This document shows, piece after piece, positions 33,580 to 44,708 of a DNA stretch of 64,000 bases (positions are counted from its first letter, which is position 1; each line of letters begins with the position of its first letter). Position numbers and translations under genes: made by a program. The notes beneath the pieces are model-generated. The model was not told the DNA's origin, did not search any database, and saw nothing but the letters and a program-made list of their open reading frames with translations. The stretch lies in assembly GCA_024349245.1 (NCBI GenBank), contig JALDNG010000105.1, positions 157,001-221,000 on the forward strand. The letters are read 5' to 3'. Origin of the DNA: Neodontobutis hainanensis (lineage: Eukaryota; Chordata; Actinopteri; Gobiiformes; Odontobutidae).

Positions 33580-33685
33580 TTCATCTTCTTCCACTTGGTC
33601 CCGTTAGAGGGCGGCAGGTGACTGGAGCCTATCCCAGCAGCTTTAGGTAAACCCTGGACAATAGTTAATCGCAGGGCTAGCCTCA
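33580..33685 (-). repeat. truncated SINE fragment, block 2
   Basis: Counterpart of 17205-17310, ending at the empty GGGCTAGCC site. Confidence 0.6.
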
Positions 33686-34063
33686 TATTTATTAAAATAT
33701 ATATATTTTTAATAATTATTTAGGATATTTATCATTAAAGACCCTTCTTTTATTAGTGCAGTGGTCTGTGAGTTTCTTGTTTGATGTTTTTTCTGAATGA
33801 GTCATGTCACTTTATATTTCCACTCACCTTTAAAATACAGCTCAGGTACAGTGAGAAAACTATCAGAACACTTGTTTAAGAGGTTGTTTTTGAGTTGTCC
33901 ATTATTAAAATGCATTCAGAAGTGTATTTGAACAGGAGACTAGTACAGCAGCCCTCAATACAAGACTTAATCATTAAACTAAGACTATGAAGAGTAAATC
34001 TATTACTATAACCGTTTTTGGACATGTTTGGTGAATACAGCTATACTTCCTTTTGTTCTTTGG

Positions 34064-34230
34064 AAAGTGACTTTATCTGCACTGGGTTTGTTCACAGATG
34101 ACAGCATGTCCCTGCAGGGCTACCATAGCTGCTCACAGGCTGTAGAAAGGAGGGGGGTGGGGTGGCTACATGGAGATATTGGAGCGTACATCACATCTTT
34201 GGGGGCTTGTATAAAAATAAGCCCATACTG
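34064..34230 (+). repeat. recurrent 150-bp block, copy 2
   Basis: Counterpart of 17543-17705 with almost no change, including the GGAGGGGGGTGGGGTGG run. Confidence 0.6.
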
Positions 34231-35770
34231 ATGAAAATTTAAAAGTATTCTGAAAAAAAAATTAAATATTAAATACTAACAAAGAATATTTACAATAAAG
34301 AAAATAGGAAAAAAATGGGTTGTGTTTTTAAAAGGTGACATAAATTTATAAATAAATATATATACATTTATTTATTTATTGGGGGTAGGGCTGTATAAAG
34401 CAAATAAAAATCAGTGTGGAATAAAAAAAACATTCTATGCAATTTCAGATTATAAATGACTCTCCACCACCAGCAGGGGGCTTTCTAAACAGGAAAACTC
34501 ATATTAAAATTTCAAATATTAGTGATTTGGCTCATTCTTATTTTCTGTGTGAATTACTATTTATTAACTCCCTTTGTCTTTGAGTTTTATCACTGAATCT
34601 GAATAGTTTGGTTAAAATCTGACAAAAGTGTTAGATCAATAAGGAAATGAAGCACTAAATTTTAAATTACTTACTGGTTGTTCTTTCAGGAGGGCGCCTT
34701 GGTTCCACTCTAGAATGTTTTTTCCTTTCCTTTATCAGATTTTTAAAGACGCAGAAGAACGCTCAACAATGTTTAACAAAGGCTTATAAAATTGTGAGAG
34801 AAAAAAAAGTTCACTGCGGGGTGTAAATGTTCCTACACACGTTAATGTTTGCACCAAATGTCACTCATTTACAGCAAAGGTAAACAGTGTCCCATAAGGG
34901 CTCAGTCTGTGAGGTTCTGGTGGATTGGTGGCCCTTTAAGGCCAAACCATTAGAAATAAGACATGAATATAATGTTTCCTCGTTCACGATGCCAAAACAA
35001 ATAAATGTGCCAGATTTTGTGAAAAAACTATAAACTTTGAAAGATGTTTGGTTAAAAATATTCAAACAAATCCTATATTTTTTATATTTATATGTGTTCC
35101 AGTCTGAAGAAAAAAAATACTTAAAAACTAAAAAATACTTAAACCTGAAAATACATGTGAAAATTATAATAATGTTTTTTAAAATACAAATATACAAATA
35201 TTTGGGGGCAAAAGTTAGGGTCACCCGTCCTCCTCTGAACTGTCCTCTCTCCCGTCAGAGATGAGAGATTGGAATACATTTCTGTATTTTTTTAACTTTA
35301 AAACTTGAACTTTCAGTTTAACTTTATTTCAGTTTAAACATTATAAGCTTAAAAGAGCTCCATATGTTTGGCCCTAGAGCCTTTTTGGACTTGACTGGTT
35401 GAAATGGTGAAGGTCTATAAAGCCGTTTAATCACAAGTTATGTATTTTTATTTTACATGTCTGGAGCCATTGAGAAATGATAAGATTATTGTATTTTGTG
35501 CCTCGTCTTTATTTTACTGCAGAATTAAACCATAAAAAACCATGACCTAATTTTCCATCTGAAGTATTTCAGTTTCAGAAACAGTTGGTCACTTTATGGA
35601 AACTCCGTCCAACCACCCACCCCTTCAATAACCTCTATCAGGAAGATGACAAGCTCCATTTCCCTTTCCTCTGTCGTTAAATACGAGTGTTCTCTGTTCG
35701 TCTGACAGAACTCACAGCTCTCTTCACTCTCCCTTTACTCTTCTGTTTAGTTCTGGTATTTATTCTGAAA

Positions 35771-37137
35771 ATGAGCTGTGGAAACCTGCTGGTGCTGCTG
35801 CCTCTGATGCTGATGGCTCTGTCTCACTGTGGATCTGCAGGTAACACCTCACTTTCACCCACAATATTTCATTCTCTTGCCGGTTTTTAAGAGTTTTTCA
35901 TTGACGTTTCTTGTTTTTTGTCTTGGATTAAAGATGAAAAGCTGGCAACACTCTGCTGCACAACTGTGTCTGACAAAGAGATCACTGAACCCATCATCGG
36001 TTATTCGGTCCAAAAACCCGCAGCTCCATGTGTCCCAGCCGTCATGTAAGTCCAGATTAATTACATTATTTAATTTACAAACTAACCTTGTCTTAAAAAG
36101 CTCACAAACAATGGATAAAGTAAGATAAACTTATGCAGAAATTCCGTTGACTAAGAGACTGTGACTGAGGAGAGACTTGTGTCGCTGAAAGATTGAGACT
36201 TGTTTTTGTGTTTTCTCTTTAGTTTTCAGACGGAGACAGGTCTTTACTGCTCTCAGGTCAGAGCTCCCTGGGTCCGACGCAAGATCAATGAAATCAGGTG
36301 AGCTTCTTTTTCAGCTCCAGTTTGACTCCTCTCATTTTCAAGCTGCTTTTATTCAGTGTCGTTAAATACAAGTAGAGTAATACTAATTATTATCTTTGAT
36401 AATAACTGGAGATGGAGATCTAAAGAACGGCAGTTCATATAATTGAAACGTAATAACGATATTCATAAATAGATGATTAGGGACTAAAGTATTTAAGTAT
36501 TTAATGCTACAGACACAAGTGTGTAAAGGTGATGAATGGCAGGTGGAGGACACTGACGGTAGAGTAGCATTGACAGAACAGAGATTTCCACTGGCTTTAT
36601 TCTAACACAAACTGTGGCTCAGTGGTAGAGCGGTTGTCCTTCAACCGGAAGGTAGTTGGTTTGATTCCCACTCTCCCCACAGATCATACTGTCATTGTGT
36701 CCTTGGGCAAGACACTAAACCCACCTTGCCTCCAGTGGCTGTAACACTGGTAATTAGAAGCTCAATGTAAGTCGCTTTGGATAAAAGCATCAGCTAAATG
36801 AATAGATGTAATGTAAATGTAAACTGAAAACACACAAAGCAGCGCTAAGTCGACTTACTGTTCATGAAAAGCATTAGACTATTAGACTGGGACATGTACT
36901 TTTATAATAATAATTCACATTTCTTCAGTGTCATGTAAAAGTGTTTCCCACATTTATTCTACCTTCTGTGTTTTTACTCTTTTGTTTTTCAGAAAACAGA
37001 ACAAAGCTAAATCCTTGAACGTACCTCCTCCTGTGAAGTCCACAGTGTCTCTTCTGTCCATCCTCACCTCCACCGCCGCTCCGTCCTCCTCTAGCTTCGT
37101 CCCATCTTCATCCTCGCTCCGTCCTCCTCTTCACTGA
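35771..37137 (+). CDS. CC-D: CC chemokine with short, frame-shifted tail
   Basis: Predicted join: 35771-35840, 35934-36045, 36223-36297, 36993-37137 (402 nt, 133 aa). Sister of CC-B by position, but its exon 2 has one extra codon (DEKLATLCCTTVSDKE), placing a Leu before the CC pair. The core continues KPAAPCVPAVI and FQTETGLYCSQVRAPWVRRK. Exon 4 keeps the linker KQNKAKSLNVPPPVKSTVSL and one Ser-rich unit; a 1-nt shorter unit (TCATCCTCGCTC) then shifts the frame so that the protein ends SSSSLRPPLH before the usual SPI.ERP.E. Poly(A) signal at 37392-37397. A SINE lies in intron 3. Confidence 0.8.
36615..36820 (+). mobile_element. tRNA-derived SINE with L2-type tail in CC-D intron 3
   Basis: Head: TGGCTCAGTGGTAGAGCGG (box A) and GGTTTGATTCCC (box B); tail: GTCGCTTTGGATAAAAGCAT followed by AATGTAAATG, as in fish SINEs mobilised by L2-type LINEs. 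A short AAACTG duplication flanks it (36609-36614 and 36821-36826). CC-B at the matching intron position is empty. It is not a functional tRNA gene: no cloverleaf follows box B. Confidence 0.85.
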
Positions 37138-38984
37138 GTCCCATCGACAGGAGGCCTTCTGAGTAAAACAAAGACTTTGACTAGACGTCTCCACGTGTCC
37201 CTCAGAGCACTTATATTTAAACCAGTCTTTTCTCAAAGGATTTTTAGTGAATTATTATTTGTTGGTTTGGAACTTTGTATTTATTTTGTTATATTTAAAA
37301 GAAAAATGGACTAATGAAAATATTTTGTCACAATGTATTTATTGTAGTTTTATGCCTTCTGCAAAATGAAATGTGAAACTAAAAGTGAACAAATAAAACG
37401 TAGAAAACATTTTATGTCATGTTTCTGTGTTGAATGAATTAATTTATAAAACTATAAAAAACTACAGAAGTGGAAAGAATGAGGAACAAGTGGGAGACGA
37501 AGGGATTTAAAACAGAAGTTAGAGTTACTGACTTTCATTCAAAAAAGTGACAAAAGAATAGTTTTTACCGTAAAGAGCACAGCCTCAGAATCAATAAAAT
37601 ATATTTACTCTAATCATTGTTTAAGTTATTTATGAATAAACAGGAATTACCCTTCTTTTATTAGTGCCTCCAGCTCAGCAGAAGCTTGACTGTTGTGGTC
37701 TCAGTGTTTCTTGTTTTAGAATGTGTTCTTCCTGAATGAGTCATGTCACTTTATATATTTTCACTCAACTTTCAAATACAGCTTAGATAGCTCTATCATC
37801 CTGGAGGGGCAGCAGTGAACAGCCAACCACACAACAGTTAAGACAAACTTATTAAATAACGTTCAACAAACTGATGACAGCAGGAATAAAAGACTTTCTA
37901 AATCTGTTTGTTTTGAACCTGGTTGTTTCGAGAGAGGGTGGCTAGGATCAGACAAAATAGTTTGGGCCTCTACAGCCAACAATATAAATAAAGAACCAAA
38001 AAACACCTCAAATATTTTTCTCGATAATCTTTGATGATAGACATTTTAGAGACTTCCAGGAAGGTAAACATATTTGAATAAAGAATGTAAAGGTGGGTGA
38101 TGGTGATAAATAAAACAGTAGTGCCAACCAGAGTTTCTCAGAACCATGTTTGTGGTGAAAGAAGAGGCGGAGCTGTGAGATTGTATTAGCGCATCTTTCA
38201 TTATGAGTTTATTTTAGGGAGCATAACATGAACCTCGGAAAGTTTGCAGCAGGTGAGGTGTGAAAATGCCAACCTCAGAATACAGTCTTTCTGCTCGTCA
38301 TTATTTCTGAGACCAGGCGTCTGATTGAGGACAGAATTATCTGCACAGGACAGTTTCATAAAGAAGAAAGATGACATGTTTTGACTCAACCAACAAACTT
38401 TTTATATTTTTAATTTAATTTACTATTTTTGGGAAAGGTACAAGTAGTTGTTGTTTTTGAGAGCTTTTTTTTTTCACTCTCAAACTTAAAACTGTGCTGA
38501 GTCCCGAGTGCTCTAAGGCTTTTAAGTGTCACTTTTACACTCGACACAAAAGGAGCCAGTGCCGTCTGATTGGTCCGTTTCACAAAGATCCCAGTGCGAG
38601 CAAAACAAACCGCTGGTTTTGTGAGCGAACAGAAACATTACAAGAGCGAGAGGCCGGTACTAAACATGGAAGTATAACGTCGAAGTAATGCTGAGTGTGA
38701 GAACACAGTTTCAAGTGTGAGATTGAGAGAAGTCACAGAAAAAAAATATGCATTTGTATTTTCTTTATTATGTTTGTCGTGTGGCAGAGCCTCTCTCACT
38801 AATCTCTGGAGATTAGTCCTCGTCCCGGGACGGCAGTTACAGGAAGTTTCTGTGCAGCTGAGGGTGTTGTCTCAGTGACACAGACATGATTCTAATGATG
38901 TCATGTCATTTTGTAAATCCATTCCGCCCACTCCTCATTAACATATTAACATAAGAAATGCCCCGTCAATGCCCATATATGGAC

Positions 38985-39285
38985 AGAGTTCATACATGTT
39001 TCTTCCCCAATAAGAGCGCCATTAAACAGTAATATGATGTAAAAATAAATCCTCTGGTAAAGTCTGGTTTCATCTGCTCTGTCTTTTCAGATTTGAGACT
39101 CCACATGGACCGACACTGAGAGACATATTTACAGTGAATATGAAATAATACAACACAAACACAAACTGTAGAGCTGTGCAACACTCACAGGAACTGAAGA
39201 CGTCATGCTCACTCATTTCTGTCTCTCTGGTTTTATTTTGATCCCCTGTCATCCCTTCCTGCTGCAGCTGTAAGCATCACATGAA
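38985..39285 (-). repeat. dispersed 300-bp repeat with exon-like splice signals, copy 1
   Basis: This stretch is almost identical to 49120-49420. On the minus strand it has an acceptor-like CTTACAG, an ATG, the peptide MTGDQNKTRETEMSEHDVFS and a GTGAGTG donor, then a second stretch CRSMWSLKSEKTEQMKPDF. That last pattern is faintly like the short N-terminal exons of fish NLR genes, but phases do not join and no further exon is seen. Confidence 0.4.
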
Positions 39286-39830
39286 CAAAAATACACACAT
39301 GAAGTGAAAAAGTGACTAAAGCTTACATGGCACTATGAGTTGTAGATAATACATGGCTTTAAATTGTATTAAAATTTACTTATATTCATCATTTTTGTGT
39401 GCCTACAAGACATTCTGCTCATTTGTTTGTGAATGAAAACATTGCAGCTAGTTCTACTCTTTCCATTTTTCCTCCACAGACAGTTTGGAAATATACTTGA
39501 CAGAGCAGGAAACTGATGCTCTGTTAAAGTCACAAAAGTTACTGATAAAACATTGAAAAATCAACAAGGCTCTGAAACCTGACCCAATTTTTTCATTTTC
39601 AACAAAGTGAAACTATAATTCATGTCAGAAAACTGTCTAAAGTGAGGCGCCATCTGGTGGTGTGGCAGCATCAATACACTTACAGCCATTCAGAGAAGTG
39701 TATTTGAGCAGGAGACTAATACAGCAGCCCTCAATACAAGACTTGATCATTAAACTAGAGTAAATCTATTACTATAACTGTTTTTGGACATGTTTGGTGA
39801 ATACAGCTATACTTCCTTTTGTTCTTTGGA

Positions 39831-39985
39831 AAGTGACTTTATCTGCACTGGGTTTGTTCACAGATGACAGCATGTCCCTGCAGGGCTACCATAGCTGCTC
39901 ACAGGCTGTAGAAAGGAGGGGGGTGGGGTGGCGACATGGAAACATTGGAGCGTATGTCACATCTTTTGGGGGCGTCTATAAGTAC
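39831..39985 (+). repeat. recurrent 150-bp block, copy 3
   Basis: Third copy of the block at 17543, upstream of CC-E, with slightly more divergence at its 3' end. Confidence 0.6.
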
Positions 39986-40146
39986 ATATTAAGAAAACAT
40001 TTATTTTGATATTAAAATTTAAATAAAAGTTTAGTTATGAAAGAGCTCATTTACAAAAATAAAATTGGTTTAAAAAAGAAGGAATTGTGTTTTTAAATGG
40101 TGACACACATTAATAAAATAAATGAATAATAATAATATATATTTTT

Positions 40147-40415
40147 CCATCCATCCATCTTCTACTGCTTATCCGGGGCCGGGTCGTGGGGGCAGCAGTG
40201 TAAGCAGAGACGGGGATACCGAGGCGTTCCCAGGCCAGCCAAGAGACATAGTCCCTCCAGCGTGTCCTAGGTCCGGGGTCTCCTCCCGGTGGGACATCCC
40301 CCTAGGGAGGAGTCCAGGAGGCCTCCGAAACAGATGCTCGAGCCACCTCAGCTGACTCCTTTCGATGTGGAGGAGCAGCGGCTCTACTTTGAGCTCCTCC
40401 CGAGCGACCGAGCTT
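40147..40415 (-). mobile_element. Rex3-like LINE 3' end fragment
   Basis: The plus strand begins CCATCCATCCATCTTCTACT and GCTTATCCGGGGCCGGGTCG, the reverse of the GATGGATG-tailed 3' end; it continues through the GHLFRMPPGRLP region in antisense. About 270 bp. Confidence 0.8.
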
Positions 40416-40897
40416 GGTTTTTTGTTTTTAATTTACAAATATTAGGAGCATAATGTAGCTCCATATGACTAGCCCTTGAGCTGGACTTTGGATTCGTCTG
40501 GTTTAAATGGTTAAAGTCTATAAAGCTGTTTAATCTGAGACTATGAATGTTTCATTTCAAATGTTTGGAGACATCTGCCAAAAACTATTGTGAAAAATTA
40601 TACGATTATTCTATTTTGTGATTCGTCTTTATATCACAGCAGAATTAAATATCTGTAAAAAACATGACTTCATTTTACAGCTAAAGTGTTTCTGTTTCAG
40701 AAACAGTTGGTCACTTTATGGAAACTTTCCCTAACCCCCCACCCCTTCACTGACCTCTGTCAGGAGATGACTCAAGAAGACAAGCCACTTCTCCTTTTCT
40801 GTCGTTAAATACGAGTGTTCTCTGTTCGTCTGACAGAACTCACACTCTCTTCACTCTCCCTTTACTCTTCTGTTTAGTTCTGGTATTTATTCTGAAA

Positions 40898-41938
40898 ATG
40901 AGCTGTGGAAACCTGCTGGTGCTGCTGCCTCTGATGCTGATGGCTCTGTCTCACTGTGAATCTGCAGGTAACACCTCACTTTCACCCACAATATTTCATT
41001 CTCTTGAGTTGTTCATTGACATTTCTTGTTTTTGTGTTGGATTAAAGATGAAAAGCTGGCCACCTGCTGCACAACTGTGTCTACCAAAGAGATCACTGAA
41101 CCCATCATCGGTTATTTGGTCCAAAAACCCAAAGCTCCATGTGTCCCAGCCGTCATGTAAGTCCAGATTAATCATGTTATTTCATTTACAAACTAACCTT
41201 GTATTAAAAAGCTCACAAATATTGGATAAAGTAAGATAAATTAACAAAACACTTATTTGAACAAGTTTATGCAGAAATGCTGTTGACTAAGACTCTGAGA
41301 CTGAGCAGAGACTTGTGTCGCTGAAAGACTGAGACTTGTTTTTGTGTTTTCTCTTTAGTCTTCAGACGGAGACAGGTCTTTACTGCTCTCAGGTCAAAGC
41401 TCCCTGGGTCCAACGCAAGATCATTGAATTCAGGTGAGCTTCTTTTTCAGCTCCAGTTTGACTCGTCTCATTTTCAAGCTGCTTTCATTCAGTGTCGTTA
41501 AATACAAGTAGAGTAATACTAATTATTATCTTTGTCTGATAATAACTGCAGATTTAAAAACACCTCAGAGTAAGGTTTCTGAGTTCATTCAAAGCATAGT
41601 CTCCAGTTCAGTCTGTGTTACCTGTGTCCCTTGTACCTGGAACATGTAACTATTAGACTGGGACATGTACTTTTATAATAATAATTCACATTTCTTCAGT
41701 GTCATGTAAAAGTGTTTCCCACATTTATTCAACCTTCTGTTTTTTTACTCTTTTGTTTTTTAGAAAACAGAAGAAGGCCAAATCCCTGAACGTACCTCCT
41801 CCTGTGAAGTCCACAGTGTCTCTTCTGTCCATCCTCACCTCCACCGCCGCTCCGTCCTCCTCCAGCTCCGTCCCATCTTCATCCTTCGCTCCCTCCTCTT
41901 CTTCACTGAGTCCCGTCAACGAGAGGCCTTTGGAGTAA
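40898..41938 (+). CDS. CC-E: CC chemokine with minimal canonical tail
   Basis: Predicted join: 40898-40967, 41048-41156, 41359-41433, 41764-41938 (429 nt, 142 aa). The signal peptide ends SHCESA rather than SHCGSA, a change shared with CC-F. Core: DEKLATCCTTVSTKEI, KPKAPCVPAVI, LQTETGLYCSQVKAPWVQRK. Exon 4 encodes KQKKAKSLNVPPPVKSTVSL, one full APSSSSSVPSSSF unit, a short APSSSS and the canonical LSPVNERPLE ending. This is the simplest intact tail in the array and may be close to the ancestral form. A 2-nt deletion in the 5' leader (CTCACACTCTC) lies outside the coding region. The conserved AATAAA is changed to GTTAAA near 42140, so poly(A) use may differ. Confidence 0.85.
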
Positions 41939-42439
41939 AAAAAAGACTTTGACTAGACGTCTCCACGTGTCCCTCAGAGCACTTACATTTAAAACCAGTC
42001 TTTTCTAAATGTTGAGTTTTGAATAATTATTTATTGTGTTTGGAACTGTATTTATTTTTGTCATATTTAAACAAAAACAAAATATTTTGCCGCAATGTAT
42101 TTATTTTAGTAAATTGAAATGCGAAACTAAAAGTGGACAGTTAAAATGTACAAATCATTTTATTTCGTGTTTCTGTGTTGAATGAAAAGATGAAACAAGA
42201 CAAAAGAATAGTTTTTACAGAGATATGTGTTTTACCAAGGTCCATGAAGCTTTAAGCAACACTATGAATTCTTTTTACCCAAAAGAGCACAACCTCAGAA
42301 TCATTAAAATATATTTCCTCTAAGTCATTCTTTAAGTTATTTATGAATAAACAGGAATTACCCTTCTTTTATTAGTGCCTCCAGCTCAGCAGAAGCTTGA
42401 CTGTTGTGGCTGTAAGTGTCTTGTTTGAGAATGTGTTCT

Positions 42440-42850
42440 TCCTGAATGAGTCCTGTCACTTTAAAATTCCAACAAAACAAAAGAGGGCAACAAGCCAAGC
42501 CAGCCCGCCATTGGACCGTCATACCCGACTTCTCTGTCCCTGCCGAACAAATCCTAACTCCTAAAGTAAAACAACTAACCGTTAAAACAGGACCACCGCG
42601 CTCATCACCTAAAAGAACTAACTTAGAACATAAAAGAGGAGCTGAAGGTTTAAGCTGCCCCTGGCGGCGCGGCAGCAGCAGCACCAACAGGAGGCGGAGT
42701 CCAGACCGAAACATGGAGCGAAGCAGAGAGCAAGAGCCGGCACCAAACATCCTCCTTGTAGCAGCCAATCAGGAGCTGAGATCAGACACACAAACACTCC
42801 TCCTGCAGGTAGAACACAGACATCACATGCAAATGTAACAACCGATCAAT
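42440..42850 (+). other. unidentified insertion with a 130-codon open frame
   Basis: Unrelated sequence interrupts the shared downstream unit after TGAATGAGTCCTGTCAC. An open frame at 42446-42838 encodes a basic, Arg/Pro-rich stretch (WRRGSSSTNRRRSPDRNMER) and QELRSDTQTLLLQ. It begins inside the chemokine downstream unit, so the start is not authentic. It could be a piece of a retroelement gag or ORF1, but no domain is recognised. Confidence 0.35.
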
Positions 42851-42935
42851 CTACGTTCCTACTCTCACCTATGGTCAAGAGCTTTGGGTGATGACCAAAA
42901 AAAACAGATCCCGGATAAAGGCGGCCAAAATGAGC
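42851..42935 (+). mobile_element. Rex3-like LINE fragment (sense)
   Basis: CTACGTTCCTACTCTCACCT to GCGGCCAAAATGAGCTT matches the PTLTYGQELWVMT region of the LINE seen at 11.2 kb. It is only about 85 bp long. Confidence 0.7.
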
Positions 42936-43394
42936 TTAAGTGGGCTTCATCTGATATTTGTTGTGAGTGAACATTATGGAATGAAATTGTCTTCTAGGAG
43001 TCTTTGCAGCAGGTTCATCAAACTCAGAAACAGTTTTGACTCTCGTCGACTCTGAGGCTGTTCTTACTCCTGACACTTTCCTGAAAAACTTACTCAATTC
43101 CCTATAATCAAAACCTGTTTTTGTCACTAATTATTGCTTTTACAATATACTTGGGGTTTAAACAATGGTTAAAACTAGAACTAGAAACTAGAAAAATGTA
43201 AATATCAGCTACAGGATCTTTAATTTATTGATTTAATTTTGGGGTCAGGGTTGTATAATTCCCCCAAACAATTAAAAACTGGTGCTGAAAAAAAAAAATC
43301 AACATTGTAAACTATTTCAAATTCTAAATAAACTCCATTCATCACCAGCAGAGGGAGTAGTAAACAAGAAAACACATAAAATGTTTAGATATAA

Positions 43395-43790
43395 ATGATT
43401 TGACTCATTCCTAGTGTCACCTTCAACATGACGTACCTTGGCAAACTCACATTTGGCAAGATCCATCCAGAACATATCAGAACATATTTCGACATTTAGA
43501 TCCAGGTCACAGCCCCTCATGTCACAAACTACTGTATTTATTAGACCTTGAAAGGAAGCACGTGCATTTCTAAGTCTGAAGTGAAGGGATACAATCCTGA
43601 GGGCGTCACAAAGGGAGCTATTTCCTGTGCTCGTCGAGACAACGGAACCTGCCAGTAACCCTTAAGAAGATCAAACTTAATAACAATTTTAGCTGTTTTA
43701 ACCTGGTCTACACAGTCACCCATTCTAAGAGGCAGAAACAACTCTGGTTTTGTGACCGCGTTAACTTTAATGAAACCCACCAAAATTATA
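43395..43790 (-). mobile_element. Ty3/gypsy LTR retrotransposon RT fragment
   Basis: The minus strand encodes VNAVTKPELF, CVDQVKTAKIVIKFDLLKGY and WQVPLSRRAQEIAPFVTPSG, the fingers and first catalytic Asp region of Ty3/gypsy reverse transcriptase, followed after a break by LAKCEFAKV. Intermediate parts are deleted and frames broken; no LTR, integrase or gag is seen. An inactive relic. Confidence 0.8.
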
Positions 43791-43831
43791 TTTTAAAGTG
43801 TAATAAAAAAAGCCACAACAACTATTAGAAT

Positions 43832-44303
43832 ACATCCATCCATTTTATCCACTTATCCGGGGCCGGGTCACAGGGGCAGCAGTCTAAGCAGAGACGCCCA
43901 GACTTCCCCTTCCCCAGACACTTCCTCCAGCTCTTCCAGAGGATACCGAGCTGTACCCAGGCCAGCCGAGAAACACAGTCCCTCCAGCGTGTCCTAGGTC
44001 TTCACTGGGGTCTCCTCCTGGTGGGACATGCCTGGAACACCTCCCCAGGAAGGCACCCAGAAGGCATCCTGAACAGATGCCTGAGCCTCAGCTGCTCCCC
44101 ACGATGTGGAGGAGCAACGGCTCTACACTGAGCTCCTCCCACGTGACCGAGCACCTCACCCAATCTCTAAGGGAGCGCCCCGAACAAGACCCAGAGATAC
44201 TTGAACTCCTCCACTTGAGGCAGGAGCTCTCCACCAACCTGGAGGGGGCAAGCCACCCTTTTCCGACTGAGAACCATGGTCTCAGACTTGGAGGTGCTGA
44301 TCC
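43832..44303 (-). mobile_element. Rex3-like LINE 3' fragment upstream of CC-F
   Basis: Starts with the CATCCATCCATT tail end and continues antisense through the CPTGR, FRMP and SKSETMVLSRKRVACPLQVG coding parts with several deletions. It ends about 400 bp before CC-F exon 1. Confidence 0.8.
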
Positions 44304-44708
44304 TCCAGTTCAGTTCCTCTTCAGTTTTTAGTTTTTCAGTTAAAAACATTAGGAGCTTATTACAGCTCCATATGATTGGTTGGCACGAGAGTCGGTCTTT
44401 GGACTCGACTGCTTTAAATGGTTAGTGTCTATAAAGCATCATCTTTATTTTTCTGCAGAATTAAAGATAAAAATAAATCTGTAAAAACTATGACTTAATT
44501 TTCCAGCTAAAGTGTTTCTGTTTCAGAAACAGTGGGTCACTTTATGGAAACTTTGTCCAACCCCCCACCCCTTCACTGACCTCTGTAAAAGAAGCTACTT
44601 CTCCTTTTCTGTCGTTAAATACGAGTGTTCTCTGTTCGTCTGACAGAACTCACAGCTCTCTTCACTCTCCCTTTACTCTTCTGTTTAGTTCTGGTATTTA
44701 TTCTGAAA

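Larger units (their letters stand above)
26613..37590 (+). repeat. segmental duplication block 2 (contains CC-C and CC-D)
   Basis: Near-identical to block 1 from about 9258, in the same orientation. Differences: Rex3-like fragment internally deleted, 6 instead of 7 units in the 32-bp minisatellite, 8 instead of about 29 tail units, no LINE at the 18.9-kb equivalent, no SINE at the 17.8-kb equivalent, and a SINE in CC-D intron 3. Confidence 0.85.
37138..40145. other. CC-D downstream region and spacer, no gene recognised
   Basis: The first 650 bp carry the CC-D 3' UTR with AU-rich motifs and the shared downstream unit (GCTTGACTGTTGTGG). The rest is AT-rich with small unmatched open frames, apart from the two repeats listed at 39.0 and 39.83 kb. 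Confidence 0.5.

Noticed and set aside
36615..36700. Possible functional tRNA gene
   Set aside because: Boxes A and B are present, but the sequence runs into a SINE body and L2-type tail and no acceptor stem pairs.
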